Assembly (NCBI RefSeq): GCF_027595985.1
Contig: NC_073311.1
Coordinates: forward strand, 28,795,892 to 28,859,891
Length of the DNA stretch: 64,000 bases
Source of the DNA: Sorex araneus
Lineage: Eukaryota > Chordata > Mammalia > Eulipotyphla > Soricidae
Direction: 5' to 3'
In this document: piece by piece, positions 10,404-21,532 of the stretch
Layout: the number at the start of each line of letters is the position of its first letter
How positions within the stretch are numbered: position 1 is the stretch's first letter
Notes under the pieces: model-generated
The model's database searches: none
Seen by the model: only the letters and a program-made list of their open reading frames with translations
What the model was told of the DNA's origin: nothing
Made by a program: the position numbers and the translations under genes

Positions 10404-11121
10404 AACAGAGGAAAATAGTTTGTTAATCTTGAGTTTGAGAATTACTTTTACATATAATACCAAAAGTGAAGTACATTAAAAAATACATAGATAGATTGAC
10501 TTAATGGAAGCTAACAATAGCTCTGTAAAAGATATTGTTAAGGTAATTCAGAGACAAAGCATATATTGAGAATAGTAGTTTCTAAATACGTATCGGTAAA
10601 GGACATATTCAATGTGCAAAGAACTTTAAAAAACAACACAAAGAAAATGATGAACTAAATAATAATATAAAAAACAGGCACCTGAAAGAAACACATCTCA
10701 AACAGATATAATATCTGTTCAGCATATCAAAATATGCTTTACATGTTATTAGGAAATTGTCAATTAAAACAGCAATGAAATATTACTACATGAGTTGAAA
10801 TACCTAAAATTCAAAACACTGATCTCAGTTGTTGGCATTTTGTGAGCACATAAAATTTCATATACAGATAGTAGGAAGTTAAAAAAATTACACACAGTTT
10901 TAAAAAGCTGAAGTCTTATTGTGCCAATCAGCAATCACACACCATAATATTTATCCATTTGTATACAAAAACACACTATTTTGATGTTTATTCATAACTG
11001 CTGGAACTTGGAAACAAACATGATGTCCCTCAAAATGTGATTAGATACATGGGTAAACATAATATCGTTCAGCAACAAAATTAAAAGAAAAAATCCTTAG
11101 TATAAAAAAGATAGAGGAAAT
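10404..11121. other. Unassigned AT-rich sequence
   Basis: No gene or recent repeat recognised. Confidence 0.5.
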
Positions 11122-11285
11122 TGAGTCTGGAAAGATAGTATAGAATGTAGGGGTATTGGCATTGAACATGGCTAGCCAGGGTGTAAATCCACTTACATTC
11201 TCTGAAGCCCCACTAGGAATGGCCCTCTGAGTGCAGAGACAGGAGTAACTCTGAACACCACCTGGTATAACCCTCCACCCCAAAA
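11122..11285 (+). mobile_element. Old tRNA-derived SINE
   Basis: Head GAGTCTGGAAAGATAGTATA. Later blocks GAGTGCAGAGACAGGAGTAA and CACCTGGTATAACCCTCCAC align with the type A layout, at much greater divergence. Confidence 0.7.
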
Positions 11286-11581
11286 ACTAGATTGGGAGGG
11301 GAGATTACAAAAACATTTCTACATGAAATTATTCAATCTAAAATGCCTATGGACTCCAATCATATGATCTTCAAAAAATTTATTTTGTATTACAAATTAT
11401 AATTGACTTTAGATTATACGATAGTAATACATCGGCTCATTTAATAATCATGAGTCTACAACACCCATTGAATACCTTAAAAATCTAATAAAATTTTGGA
11501 TAGAAGAGGCTATAAGAGAATGTTCCATCTTCACTATCCAATTTTCCTGTAAAATCAAAACTACTCTAAAACTAAAGTATA

Positions 11582-11745
11582 GAGAATGGAGAAATAGTAC
11601 AGCAGGTAAGGCACTAACCTTTCACATAGCCAAACTGGATTCAATATCCAGCATTTCATGTGGCCCCAAGCACTGCCAGAAATGATCCCGGAGAAAAAAA
11701 CCTAGATATGCCCCCAAGCCCCAAAATGAATAAATAAAAACAAAT
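11582..11745 (+). mobile_element. Old tRNA-derived SINE
   Basis: GAATGGAGAAATAGTACAGC, TATCCAGCATTTCATGTGGC and an A-rich end follow the type A plan. The B box is degraded. Confidence 0.72.
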
Positions 11746-11892
11746 TATTAATTTTTTAATTTTCAAAATAAAGTATATTAATTCAAAACTTTGTGAGTTT
11801 GAAAACAGCAAATTTATTTCACCCACTTAAAATAGAAATTGACATATATTATAGTAGTGCTAACTCAAATATTCAACTATAATTTTTTTTTC

Positions 11893-12121
11893 CCGCTGGA
11901 ACAATAGCACAGTGTTGTGTTTGCCTTGCACTCGGTGACCCAGGTTTAATTCCTCTGCCCTTCTCGGAGAGCCTGGCAAGCTACCGAGAATATCTCGCCT
12001 GACAGCAGAGCCTGGCAAGCTCCCTGTGATGTATTCAATATGCCAAAAACAGTAACAAGTCTCACAATGGAGATGTTACTGGTGCCTGCTCGAGCAAATT
12101 GATGAGCAACAGGATGCCAGT
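11893..12121 (+). mobile_element. RTE-tailed SINE (type B) in the poly(A) of the L1
   Basis: Head CGCTGGAACAATAGCACAGT, then the double GAGCCTGGCAAGCTACC-type body (11967, 12008), CAATATGCCAAAAACAGTAA, and the RTE-like end GATGTTACTGGTGCCTGCTC, AGCAACAGGATGCCAGTCAT. It sits between the T run and the 3' UTR of the surrounding L1. Confidence 0.88.
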
Positions 12122-12560
12122 CATTCACTTATTTATTTAGTGTAATAGATCCTCCTGTAGTACAGTTAGAGACTTACAAACTTTCATGGTTACATTTCAG
12201 TCATACAATGTTCAATTAAACACCCCTCCAACAGTGCCTATTCTCCACCACCAATGTTCATAGTGTGCCTCCCCCTACACCCACCTTATCCCCCCACACC
12301 CTGCCCTGCTTCTGTGACAGAGTATAACCTTTTGCTCTCTAGCTCCTTTTGGGTGTTGTGGTTTGCAATTGAGGTATGAAGTAGCCATCATTTTCGGCCT
12401 ATAATCTGCTTTCAGCACGCATCTCCCATCCTGAGCTGGCCGTCCAAGCACCCTTCAGTTGGTGGTCCCTTCTTTATCTGAGCTACAATTTCCCCCAGTG
12501 TGTGAGGCATGCTTCCAAGCCATGGAGAAATCCTCCTGGTGCTTATCTCTACTATCCTTG
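12122..12560 (-). mobile_element. L1 3' UTR of the U6-L1 insertion
   Basis: On the plus strand this is the C-rich antisense of the L1 tail (TTCTCCACCACCAATGTTCA, CACCTTATCCCCCCACACCC). It directly follows the ORF2 C-terminal frame at 12565-12858. Confidence 0.8.
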
Positions 12561-12925
12561 GGTGTTAGTCTCCCATTCTGTTACTTTGTATTCCACATAT
12601 GAGTGCAATCTTTCTATGTCTGTTCCTCTCTTTCTGACTCATTTCACTTAACATGATACTTTCCATGTTGATCCACTTATATGCAAATTTTATGACAACA
12701 TCTTTTCTAACAGCTGCATAGTATTCCATTGTGTAGAGGTAGCAGAGTTTCTTTAACCAGTCATCTGTTCTTGGGCACTTGGGCTTTTTACAGATTCTGG
12801 TTATTTTAAACAATGCAGCAATAAACCAACAAGTGCAGATGTCGTTTCTACGATACATTATTTTGCCTCTTCGGGATATATTCCCAAAAGTGGAATTGCT
12901 GGGTCAAATGGGAGCTCAATTTCTA

Positions 12926-13082
12926 ATTTTTTTTTGGTTGCTTTATGGGTCACACCTGGCTCTTCACTCAGGAATCACCCCTGGTGGTGCTCAGAGGACC
13001 ATATGGGATGCTAGGAATTGAATCCGGGTTGGCCACATGCAAGGCAAATGCCCTACTGGCTGTACTATTGCTCCAGCCCAAA
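12926..13082 (-). mobile_element. tRNA-derived SINE (type A) nested in the retrocopy tail
   Basis: Minus orientation: it begins on the plus strand as a T run, then GGGTCACACCTGGCTCTTCA, and ends CTATTGCTCCAGCCC. The B box reads GGATTCAATTCC (degraded). CAATTTCT recurs on both sides (12917-12924 and 13083-13090), consistent with insertion into the A tail of the 3' UTR retrocopy. Confidence 0.9.
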
Positions 13083-13083
13083 C

Positions 13084-13670
13084 AATTTCTATTTTTTTTC
13101 ATAATTGCAGAACTTTATTTTCATTTTGTTCTAACTTTTCCAGTGAAATAGAACATTAAGAAAGCCTTTTTACAAACGCATAATTGCACACCACATCTCA
13201 GGATTATGAGATACTGTGTAACCTTTTCTCCTCTTTTTCTAATGTGACTGAACACCATCATAGAGTTATTCTTGCCCTTATGGGGGAAAAAGCATTTCAA
13301 GTCACTCTTCATATCTAATAGCACAATTTCATGTTTATTAACATATACTCATAAAATTTATAATTTTCAGCACCTGATGAAAATCTAGGACCATGTAGAT
13401 CTGCTAACCTAAACTTCTATTTTAAAAAGTTGAAACCAAGGTCAAGAAAAGTGAAATGTCTCCTTTCAACAAAAAAATTATGGAATAAGAAAAACATATC
13501 GAATGAACAACAATGACTCCCTTTATGGAAGAAAAATGTTAAGTGAGGGAAAGAGTTTGAAAAAAAAAACAAAAGAAAGATCACAGGTGTCAAACCAAAA
13601 GCAAATCAAAATTTTACTGTGAGATGCTTGCTTGGTTCAGTTGTTTCAAAAAACTTTATTTTATACTTAC
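13084..13670 (-). pseudogene. Retrocopy of an unidentified 3' UTR inserted in the L1
   Basis: Read on the minus strand this AT-rich non-coding segment ends with AATAAA (13114-13119), then about 15 bases, then a run of A (T run at 13092-13099). That is the end of a polyadenylated transcript. The L1 sequence ATTTCTAATTTTTT occurs on both sides (from 12919 and at 13671-13684), as expected for a TSD. L1 text is continuous once the segment and the SINE are removed. No ORF is seen; the parent transcript is unknown. Confidence 0.72.
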
Positions 13671-15068
13671 ATTTCTAATTTTTTGAGAAGTATCTGCACT
13701 GTTTTCCAAAAGGGCTAAACCAGTCAGCATTCCTACCAGCAGTGAAGGAGAGTCCCCTTCTCCACACATTCCCGCCAACACTGGTTGTTTTTGTTGTTCT
13801 GGATGTGTGCCAGTCTCTGTGGTGTGAGGTGGTATCTCATTGTTGTTTTGATCCACATGTTTCTGATGATTAGTTTTGAGGAGTATTTTTTCATGTGCTG
13901 TTTGGCCATTTTAATTTCTTCTTTAAGAAAGTTTCTGTTCATATTATCACCCCATTTTCTAATGGGGTTGGATGTTCTCTTCTTGTAGAGTTCAACCAGT
14001 GCCTTTTATATCCTTGATATTAACCCCTTATCAGATGGGTATTGAATAAATATCCTTTCCCATTCTGTAAGTTGTCTTTGTATTCTGGTCACTGTATCTT
14101 TTCAGACGCAGAATCTTCTTAGTTTAAGATAGTCCTATTAGTTTATCTCTGTTTCCACTTCTTTGGTCAGTGGAGTGTCATTTTTGAAGGTACCTTTAGC
14201 TTCAATGTTGCGGAGCATTTTGCCGACCTTGTCTTCAATATACCTTATGGATTCCAGTTTGATGTTGAGGTCTTTAATCCATTTTTATCTGATTTTTATG
14301 CAAAGTGTTAGGTAGATGTCTGAGCCCTTTTTTTTTTTTTTGCATGTGGCATTCCAGTTTTGCCAGAACCATTTGTTAAAGAGTCTTTCCTTGCTCCACT
14401 TCACATTTATTGCTCCCTTATCAAAGATTAGATGATCATATATTTGAGAGTATGTGTCAGGATATTCCTCCTTGTTCCATTGGTTTGTGGCTGGCTCTGT
14501 CTTTGTTCTAGTACCATGCTGTTTTAATTATTATCACTTTGTAGTATAGTTTGAGTTTTGGGATGCTGATGCCTCCCATCTTCTGTTTCCCAAGAATTGC
14601 TTTAGCTATTTGCGGGGAGTTTGTTGTTCTGTATAATTTCAGAAGTGTTTGAGCCATTTCTCTGAAAAATTTCATTGGTATCCTTATAATAATTGCATTG
14701 AATCTGTATAATGCTTTGAGGAGTGTGGCAATTTTGACACTGTTAATTCTCCCAATCCATGAGCAGGGATATCATTCCATTTCCTCGTGTCCTCTTTTAT
14801 TTCATGAAGTAACTTATTGTAGTTTTCTTTGTACAGGTCCTTTACCTCCTTAATTAAGCTTATTCTGAAGTACTTGATTTTTGGGGGCATGATTGTTAAC
14901 AGGGTTGCGTTTTTCATGTCATTTCCTATGTCCCATTACTTGCATAGGAAAGCCATGGACTTTTGGATATTGATTTTATAGCCTGTGACATTACTGTACA
15001 AGCCTATTGTTTTTAGGAGTTTCTTGGTAGAGGCTTTAGGGTTCTCTAAATATAGCATCATATCATCT

Positions 15069-15237
15069 AGGGCAGAGCCTGGCAAGCTACCCATGGCATA
15101 TTTGATATGCCAAAAACAGTAACAATAATGGGCTTTATTCCCCTAACCCTGAACATGACAGGGACAAATGGAGATATTACTGGTGTCCGCTCAAGCAAAA
15201 TGATGAGCAATGAGAGGACTGTGATTATTGATACAGT
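15069..15237 (+). mobile_element. RTE-tailed SINE, B/C intermediate, inserted in the L1 RT active-site codons
   Basis: Starts inside the body (GGCAGAGCCTGGCAAGCTAC). After the usual CCAAAAACAGTAACAA it carries TTATTCCCCTAACCCTGAAC, a type C block. The next stretch, GACAGGGACAAATGGAGATA, continues further into the RTE 3' end than ordinary type B copies do. It ends CAAGCAAAATGATGAGCAAT and a GATACAGTGAT repeat. The TSD is ATCATCT (15062-15068 and 15238-15244). Confidence 0.85.
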
Positions 15238-16187
15238 GATCATCTGTGAATAGTGAGAACTTGATTTCTTCCTTTCCTATCTGGATGCCTTTAATATATT
15301 TTTCTTGCTTAACTGCTATTGCAAGTACTTCCAGTACTATATTGTACAGAAGTGGTGAAAATGGGCATCCTTATCTTGTCCCTGTTCTCAGAGGAGAGAA
15401 GGCTCTTAGTTTTTCCCCATTGAGGATAATGCTTGCCCTAAGTTTGTGGTAGATGGCTTTGACTATATTGAGGTAAGTTCTTTCAAAACCAATTTTGGTG
15501 AGAGTTTTCATCATTTGTATGTGCTGGATCTTGTCAAATGCTTTCTCTGCATCTATTGATATTGTCATATAGCTTTTATGTTTTCTTTTGTTGATATGAT
15601 TGATTGTGTTGATTTCCCAATGTTAAACCATCCTTGCATCCCCGGGATGAATCCCACTTAGATATGGTGTATGATCTTTTTAATGAGATGTTAGATTTTA
15701 TTAGCAACTATTTCGTTGAGGATTTTCGCATCATGTTCATCATGGATATTGGCCCGTAGTTTTCTTTTTTAGGAAAAAAGTGTGTCTTTGTTTGCTTTTG
15801 GAATTAGGGAGATATGTGCATCATAGAAACTGTTTGGGAGAGTTCTTATTTCTTCAATTTCCTGAAAAAGCTTGAGAAGAACTGGCAACAGTTCCTCTTT
15901 AAAAGTTTGGAATAATTTTCTAATGAATCCATCTGGATCTGGGCTTTTGTTTTTGAATCCTTTTGGTCACAGTTTCAATTTCCTTAATGGGAATAGGTCT
16001 CTACAGGTATTCAAAATCTTCTTGGTTCAATCTTGGGTGATTACAGGAATCCAGAAATTTATCCATTTCTTCTAGGTTCTCTTGTTTCATGGCATACAGG
16101 CTTTCTAAGTAATCACTGATGATCTTTTGAATTTCTTTGGTTTCTGTTGTGATGTCTCCCTTTTCATTTCTGATTTGGTTTATTAGA

Positions 16188-16189
<2 letters not shown>

Positions 16190-16245
<56 letters not shown>
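16190..16245. repeat. (CT)n microsatellite inside L1 ORF2
   Basis: About 28 CT units interrupting the ORF2 reading frame. Confidence 0.97.
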
Positions 16246-16247
<2 letters not shown>

Positions 16248-17493
16248 TGAGTCTTCGTAGTGGTGTATCACTTGTGTCTATTTTCTCAAAGAACCAGCTC
16301 TTGGTTTTATTAATATTTTGGATTATCTGTTGGGTTTCCATGTCGTTAATTTCTGCTCTAAGTTTTGTTATTTCTTTCCGTCTACCTGGTTTGGGCTTAA
16401 AATTCCTAACATCTTGAGCTGTGAAGTCAAGTTATTAATGTGGACGCTTTCTTCCTTCCTGAGAAATGCTTGCAGAGCTCTAAATTTTCCCCTTAACAAT
16501 CCTTTAGCTCCTTCCCATAGGTCCTGGTAGCTCGTGTATTCATGCTCATTTGTTTCCAGGTATCTTTTGATCTCTTCCTTCATTTCCTTCCTGACTCACT
16601 CATTGTTCAACATTGAACTGTTTAATTTCTAGGGGTTTGATTTTGTTTTCTGCATCTGTGCATGATTAACGTCTATCTTCAGTGCATTCTGGTCTGAAAA
16701 GGTAGTTTATAAAATATCGATCTTCCTGATTCTATTGAGGTATGTTTTGTGACCTAGCACATGGTCTATTTTGGAAAATATTCCATGTGCACTGGAAAAA
16801 AAAAAGTGTATCCTTTCTTTTGGGGATGTAAAGTCCTGTATACATCTATTAGCCATCTCTCTTCCATTTCTTCCTTCAAAGCCAATGTTTCCTTGGTGAG
16901 TTTTATTCTTGTTGATCTATCGAGGGGTGATAAGGCGGTGTTGAAATCTCAAACTACTATTGTGTTGCTAGCAATATCCTCCTTAAAATCTGTTAGCAGT
17001 TGTTTTAAGTATTTAGCTGGTCCCTCATTAGATGTGTATATGTTTAGGAGTGTAATTTCTTCCTGTTTTACATATCCCTTGTTTAATAAAAAATGGCCTT
17101 CACTGTCTTTTCTAATCCTTTTAAATCTGAAATCTATGCTGTCTGTTACTAGTATGGCCACCTGGGCTTTTTTGAGGGAGTTGTTTGTTTGAAAGATTGT
17201 TTTCCATCCTTTGACTTTGAGTCTGTGATTGATCTTACTGTTTAGATGTGTTTCTTGTAGGCAGCAGAATGTTGGGTTCAGTTTCTGAATCTATTTTGCC
17301 ACTCTGTATCTCTTAATTGGTGCAGTTAGACCATTGACATTGAGAGAGATTATTGCCATGGAGTTTTGTGCCATCTTTCTATAGAGGTTTGCTGTGCTTG
17401 TAGGGTTTTTTTCTTGTCTTACAGTAGCCCCTTTAGTCCTTATTTTAGGTTTGGTTTTGAGTCTATGAAGTTCCTGAGCTGTTGCTTATTTAC

Positions 17494-17600
17494 AAAAATA
17501 TGGAACACTTCAAAAATTTGCATGTCATCCTTGTGCAGGGACCATGCTAATCTTCTTTGCATTGTGCCAATTTTAGTCTATGTGCTACCAAAGCTAGCAC
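17494..17600 (-). pseudogene. RNU6: U6 snRNA pseudogene, full length, fused to L1
   Basis: The 107 bases read on the minus strand follow spliceosomal U6 from its GTGCT 5' end to the terminal TTTTT. Landmarks include AAGATTAGCATGG, CTGCACAAGGATGACATGCA and TTCCATATTTTTG. About ten substitutions are visible, including in the ACAGAGA-like box (ACAATGCAAAGAAG). No U6 promoter (PSE, TATA) is expected or needed, since it came with the L1. It is a non-functional copy. Confidence 0.93.
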
Positions 17601-17896
17601 AATTATAATCTTTTTTATATTAATGTCAATGTTAGTATATAACTAGAAGAATATTCAGTATATGATAACGGATTAGTATATGATATGTATAGTGAGAAAT
17701 ATTCAGCATAATACACATTTAATGAATTTAAAGATACATAAATACAGATAATATATCCTAGGAAATGGAATGTTCCTGGATGCATGGATATATATATTTT
17801 GTTTTCTGTGTCAACTGTGGTTGACAATGAAAATTCATTAAAGAAACTTACAAGTAATCACAGAATTTGCCATTGTGTTGTCAAGAATAAAATTGA

Positions 17897-18051
17897 GGGC
17901 TGGGGCAATAGCACAGCGGGTAGGGCGTTTGCCTTGCACGTGGCCTACCCGGGTTCAGTTCCCAGCATCCTATATGGTCCCCTGAGCACCACCAGGAGTG
18001 ATTCCTGAGTGCAGAGCCAGGTGTGACCCAAAAAGCAAAAAAAAAAAAAAA
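17897..18051 (+). mobile_element. tRNA-derived SINE (type A), young, 14-bp TSD
   Basis: Perfect TSD AAGAATAAAATTGA at 17883-17896 and 18052-18065. A box TAGCACAGCGG is intact and the B box reads GGTTCAGTTCC. The copy lacks the block between GAGCCAG and GTGTGACC, a 26-base or so internal deletion compared with 3453-3629. It ends in 17 A. Confidence 0.96.
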
Positions 18052-18239
18052 AAGAATAAAATTGAATTATTCAAATAGTTTAGAAAGGAGAATAAAAAGG
18101 ACAATTGGTATTTGGTCAAAGAACAAATAATAAATATGTAGCTTCTTTTTTTAGTAAACAAAGTTCTTCGATTAAATGTAGGCTTCTTGCAAAGATTAAA
18201 ATAAGGCCAATATCATTGATCTAATTCAATGCTTAAAAT

Positions 18240-18415
18240 GACTGCCAGAGAAATAATATAGTGGGAACAGTGTTTTCCCTACACATGCAGGGAGGCCAGA
18301 GTTCAGTCCTTGGCACTAAATATGGTTCCTCAAATACAACAGACGTTACCTCTGAGCACAAACTAGAAGCAATCTCTGAGCTTCCTTGTGTACATCCAAA
18401 CAAATAAAGAAAATA
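18240..18415 (+). mobile_element. Old tRNA-derived SINE
   Basis: GCCAGAGAAATAATATAGTG, GAGTTCAGTCCTTGGCACTA and TCTGAGCACAAACTAGAAGC follow the SINE plan at high divergence. Confidence 0.68.
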
Positions 18416-18549
18416 TGAATTAAATCTGTGCATGAAAATCCTTTCAATAATGGTTTGGTTTGGGTCTTATACCTACACAATGACCGTATTAAGAAAACAT
18501 TGCTTCAAAGTAAGCAAAATTAATAAATGACTCAAGAATCTGATACTGT

Positions 18550-18726
18550 GAACTGGAGGGATAAATCAGCAGAGAGGGCTTTTTCTTGGCATGCCCCTGA
18601 CCTGGGTTCCATCCCAGGCATTACATATGCTCCCAAACCATTGCCAGGAGGAATCCCTGAGTTCAGAGCCAGGAGTAAACCATGAAGATTGCCGGGAGTG
18701 GTCCCGAAACAAAAGTAAACAAACAC
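18550..18726 (+). mobile_element. Old tRNA-derived SINE
   Basis: GAACTGGAGGGATAAATCAG, GGGTTCCATCCCAGGCATTA, TTCAGAGCCAGGAGTAAACC; A-rich end with AAACAAACA. Confidence 0.78.
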
Positions 18727-19240
18727 GTAAAGAATCTGACACTAACAACATATAAACTTTAGTCTGATAAGGAAAAATATGTAACCATGAATTAATGGTT
18801 TGCATTTCATTGACTGTGCATACCCATACAAATGATATACTTAATATATTTCACTTTGACAAGCGTATATCATATTACTTTCCAGTTCAATTATTAATTT
18901 ACATTGCAAAGTAAAATTAATGACTTTATACAAATATTTTTAGGTAAATGAGAACTTTGAAAGGTTTTATTATTTCCTGCTAACAATGAAATGATTTCAT
19001 GACCGTCTTACCACCAGATAAACGTATCAGTTAAGTTTTTAAATTACTTTTTAAGAATAAAAACATTTCTATCTGATCTGAATGTCTCTTTATGTATAAT
19101 AAATCTGGATGTATCAAGGCTCTCTAATTATAGAATATTACTCAAACAGACATGGAAATTAATAAGAAATATTTAACAGCAAAACATTTGTTTGAAGTCT
19201 ATGGAACAAGAGTGATAAAATCATATTTTATGTTAGAAAT
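18727..19240. other. Unassigned AT-rich sequence
   Basis: No gene or repeat recognised. Confidence 0.5.
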
Positions 19241-19412
19241 TTTTTTTTTTTGGGGGGGTCACACCCGGCGATGCACAGGGGTTACTCCTGTCTCTGCACT
19301 AAGGAATTACTCCTGGTGTTGCTGAGGGGACCATATGGGATGCTGGGAATTGAACCTAGATTGGGCTGCGTGCAAGGCAAATGCCCTACCCACTGTGCTA
19401 TCGCTCCAGCCC
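19241..19412 (-). mobile_element. tRNA-derived SINE (type A)
   Basis: Plus-strand order: T run, GGTCACACCCGGCGATGCAC, CCATATGGGATGCTGGGAAT, CTATCGCTCCAGCCC. TAGAAAT lies on both sides (19234 and 19415). Confidence 0.93.
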
Positions 19413-20167
19413 AGTAGAAATGTTATTCTGATACAACAGTTTTATTTTGATTAACTTATTATAATAATACAGCAATGTAAATTTAAAATTTATATTTAAA
19501 TTAAAATGATTAAAATATCTTCAAAATAAGTTTTTACTTTTTAATTTAGTAGAAATTTAAATTTTAATACTGTTTAATTGTTATAGAAATAGTTAATTTA
19601 GACAAAATAATTCATAAATAATTTTTCCTCTAACATTTTCTCTTTCCAAAGTCATTTTTCTTTTTCCTGTTCTTTTAATTTGATACCCTTGCTTTATGGT
19701 ATCATAGTTTCACAACCTTATTTATTTCAGCAGGGAGCATCACATAAAAGAAATGCTTGAAAGGGTAATGGCATTCATTGCATTACTAATCTATTCTCTC
19801 AACCACTGATTAGCATTGAAATTGATTTTGAACTTCTTGTGACTAAAATGACATTAATCTAGGATTTGCTGTTAGAAACATAGCACCTATTTCATGTAGC
19901 AGGTGATGACACATCATTAATTTGATAACTTGATGTTGCAACTCTTTAAAAGTCATCAAAAATATTACTCCTAAAACTTCTATAAAAGAAAGTAACTAGA
20001 TATCTCTGAATACCAAAAACCAAAAATATCACTCAATTTTGCAATGAATTTAGAATTGGTGTTTCAGCATATACTTCTAACCAGATATTTACAGTAGCAT
20101 CTTCTTGTTACTATAATTCAGAAATTATCAAACCTCTGTATTTTAAAAGGTTTTTTTTTAGAATAAA
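19413..20167. other. Unassigned AT-rich sequence
   Basis: No gene or repeat recognised. Confidence 0.5.
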
Positions 20168-20218
20168 GGGACTAGAGCGATAGCAGAGAGGGTAGTGCCT
20201 TGCACCAGACCAACCTGA
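20168..20218 (+). mobile_element. SINE head fragment, 3'-truncated
   Basis: GGGACTAGAGCGATAGCAGA, then GCCTTGCACCAGACCAACCT, is the first 50 bases of a type A or B SINE. The sequence then stops and AATAAAATAAG follows. The usual truncation is at the 5' end, so this is the opposite of normal. Confidence 0.75.
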
Positions 20219-21532
20219 ATAAAATAAGATACTTCTTTAAAAGCACACTTTGATTGCTACCCCCGAAGTTTTGATTTATGTGGGAAGTGTGGGGAAAAGT
20301 CTTCAATATCATTTTAAATTACCATGATTAATTCTACCTGAAGTTATTAAAAAGAATGAGTAGTAACCCAACATTCAAGTACCTACAATGATGCATGTCT
20401 ATAATCATGAAATCACTAGTAAGTGTTCCAAACCATTTATAATTTGGAAAGGATCTATAATTAGTAAATTATAATTATCAAATTAGTAAACCAAAATAAT
20501 TAGTATTTGTTTTAATTCTATGAAGAAATTTTGTGGGAATAAAAATAAAGATGTAACTTTCCCCCTATAAGTCTGTAATTATCCTATAAAAGTTTTATTT
20601 AATGTCAAACATTTTAATTTCTTTCTAGAAAACATTCATGATGGATGGAAAAAATGAAATATTATTTTTCAACTTCTAAAAATTGTCTTAGAAGACAGGA
20701 TAGCACTAAAACTACCTGAGTCTATGTTAAGATGAAATAATCATGCTTATTTCATCTGTTGCTTTTTACAACTATTCAGTTATATTTTTGTGTTAAAAAC
20801 TAATAAAATATTCAACAAAGGAAGAGTCTGGGCAGGCATAAAGCTATGTCTTTTGAAGAACATTGACTCATACATAAGGTGACAAAATTCTAACATATAC
20901 AGGTGACAATGATGTTTACTTGTCTGAGATTTAGATAAACCTTTAACTCTGTTTCTACCCCCACATTAGGCTAATTTTAATATTTTCTTGAGTCATTTGC
21001 CCCTTCATATCCATCTCTAGCATAGAATATTCCTAACATATATCTATATTTAAGTCAGATTTTGTTAGATTGATACTGCAAAGGTGTGCAAAAACTGTAT
21101 TTGAAAAGAAGGATTAGTTCCCCTCACTCTCTGAAAGGTTTCCTAAGAAACACACTATTTCCAAAAGATATAATTTCATCTTCAGTTTCTGCTACTGTCA
21201 AACCATTGCTTTTATATGATCCTTACTAATATTCAATGATGGCTACTAAACATTGACCTTTATACATCATCCCATGAATGCTATTCCAGTAATAGCACAA
21301 TTAGACTATTGTTTTAAATTATACTAAAACAGCAATAACAGCAATGATGATACCTCTTTACGTGTATTTCTCATAGATACTATCATTAGCTTATCAAAAT
21401 ATGAAGTGGTTTGTAATAAAGATATTTTCTGTCTCTCTGTATTTCTCTCTACTTCTGTCTCTGTCTCTGTCTCTCTTTTTCTCTCTCGCTTCCATCCCGA
21501 CACCCTACCCAACTGACAAGGAAAGCAATCTT
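20219..21532. other. Unassigned AT-rich sequence
   Basis: About 1.3 kb with no coding frame, RNA gene or identifiable repeat. A (CT)-rich patch lies at about 21430-21490. Confidence 0.5.

Larger units (their letters stand above)
12561..17374 (-). pseudogene. ORF2: L1 ORF2, decayed and interrupted
   Basis: ORF2 starts at 17374 with a clear MAQNSMAIISLNVNG, the usual L1 endonuclease start. VTDSIDFRFKRI at about 17130 continues the endonuclease. RT motif A ([13 protein letters not shown]) lies at about 15525-15560, and the C-terminal TDDWLKKLCYLYTMEYYAAV at about 12690-12760. Stops and frameshifts are scattered along it. The catalytic box reads FTDD across the SINE at 15069-15237: the SINE TSD ATCATCT is the codon region for this box itself. 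A (CT)n expansion (16190-16245) also lies inside. L1 supplies the enzyme for A-tailed SINEs and retrocopies, but this copy cannot. Confidence 0.92.
11884..17600 (-). mobile_element. U6 snRNA-L1 chimeric retrotransposition, with later nested insertions
   Basis: Read on the minus strand this is a complete U6 copy (17600-17494) joined to an L1 that starts just upstream of ORF2 (about 17490). The L1 runs through ORF2 and the 3' UTR to a poly(A) (T run at 11884-11891). Flanks AACTATAAT (11875-11883) and AATTATAAT (17601-17609) match in 8 of 9 bases and are best read as the TSD of the whole chimera. Fusion of U6 to a 5'-truncated L1 in the same orientation is the known product of reverse-transcriptase template switching. 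Later insertions inside it are a type B SINE (11893-12121), a type A SINE (12926-13082), a 3' UTR retrocopy (13084-13670) and a second type B-like SINE (15069-15237). Confidence 0.86.

Noticed and set aside
13656-13942. Novel small proteins on the minus strand near 13.7 kb
   Set aside because: They are pieces of L1 ORF2 in its C-terminal part.
17494-17600. Functional U6 snRNA gene
   Set aside because: It has about ten substitutions, including in the ACAGAGA region, no PSE/TATA promoter upstream, and is fused to an L1.
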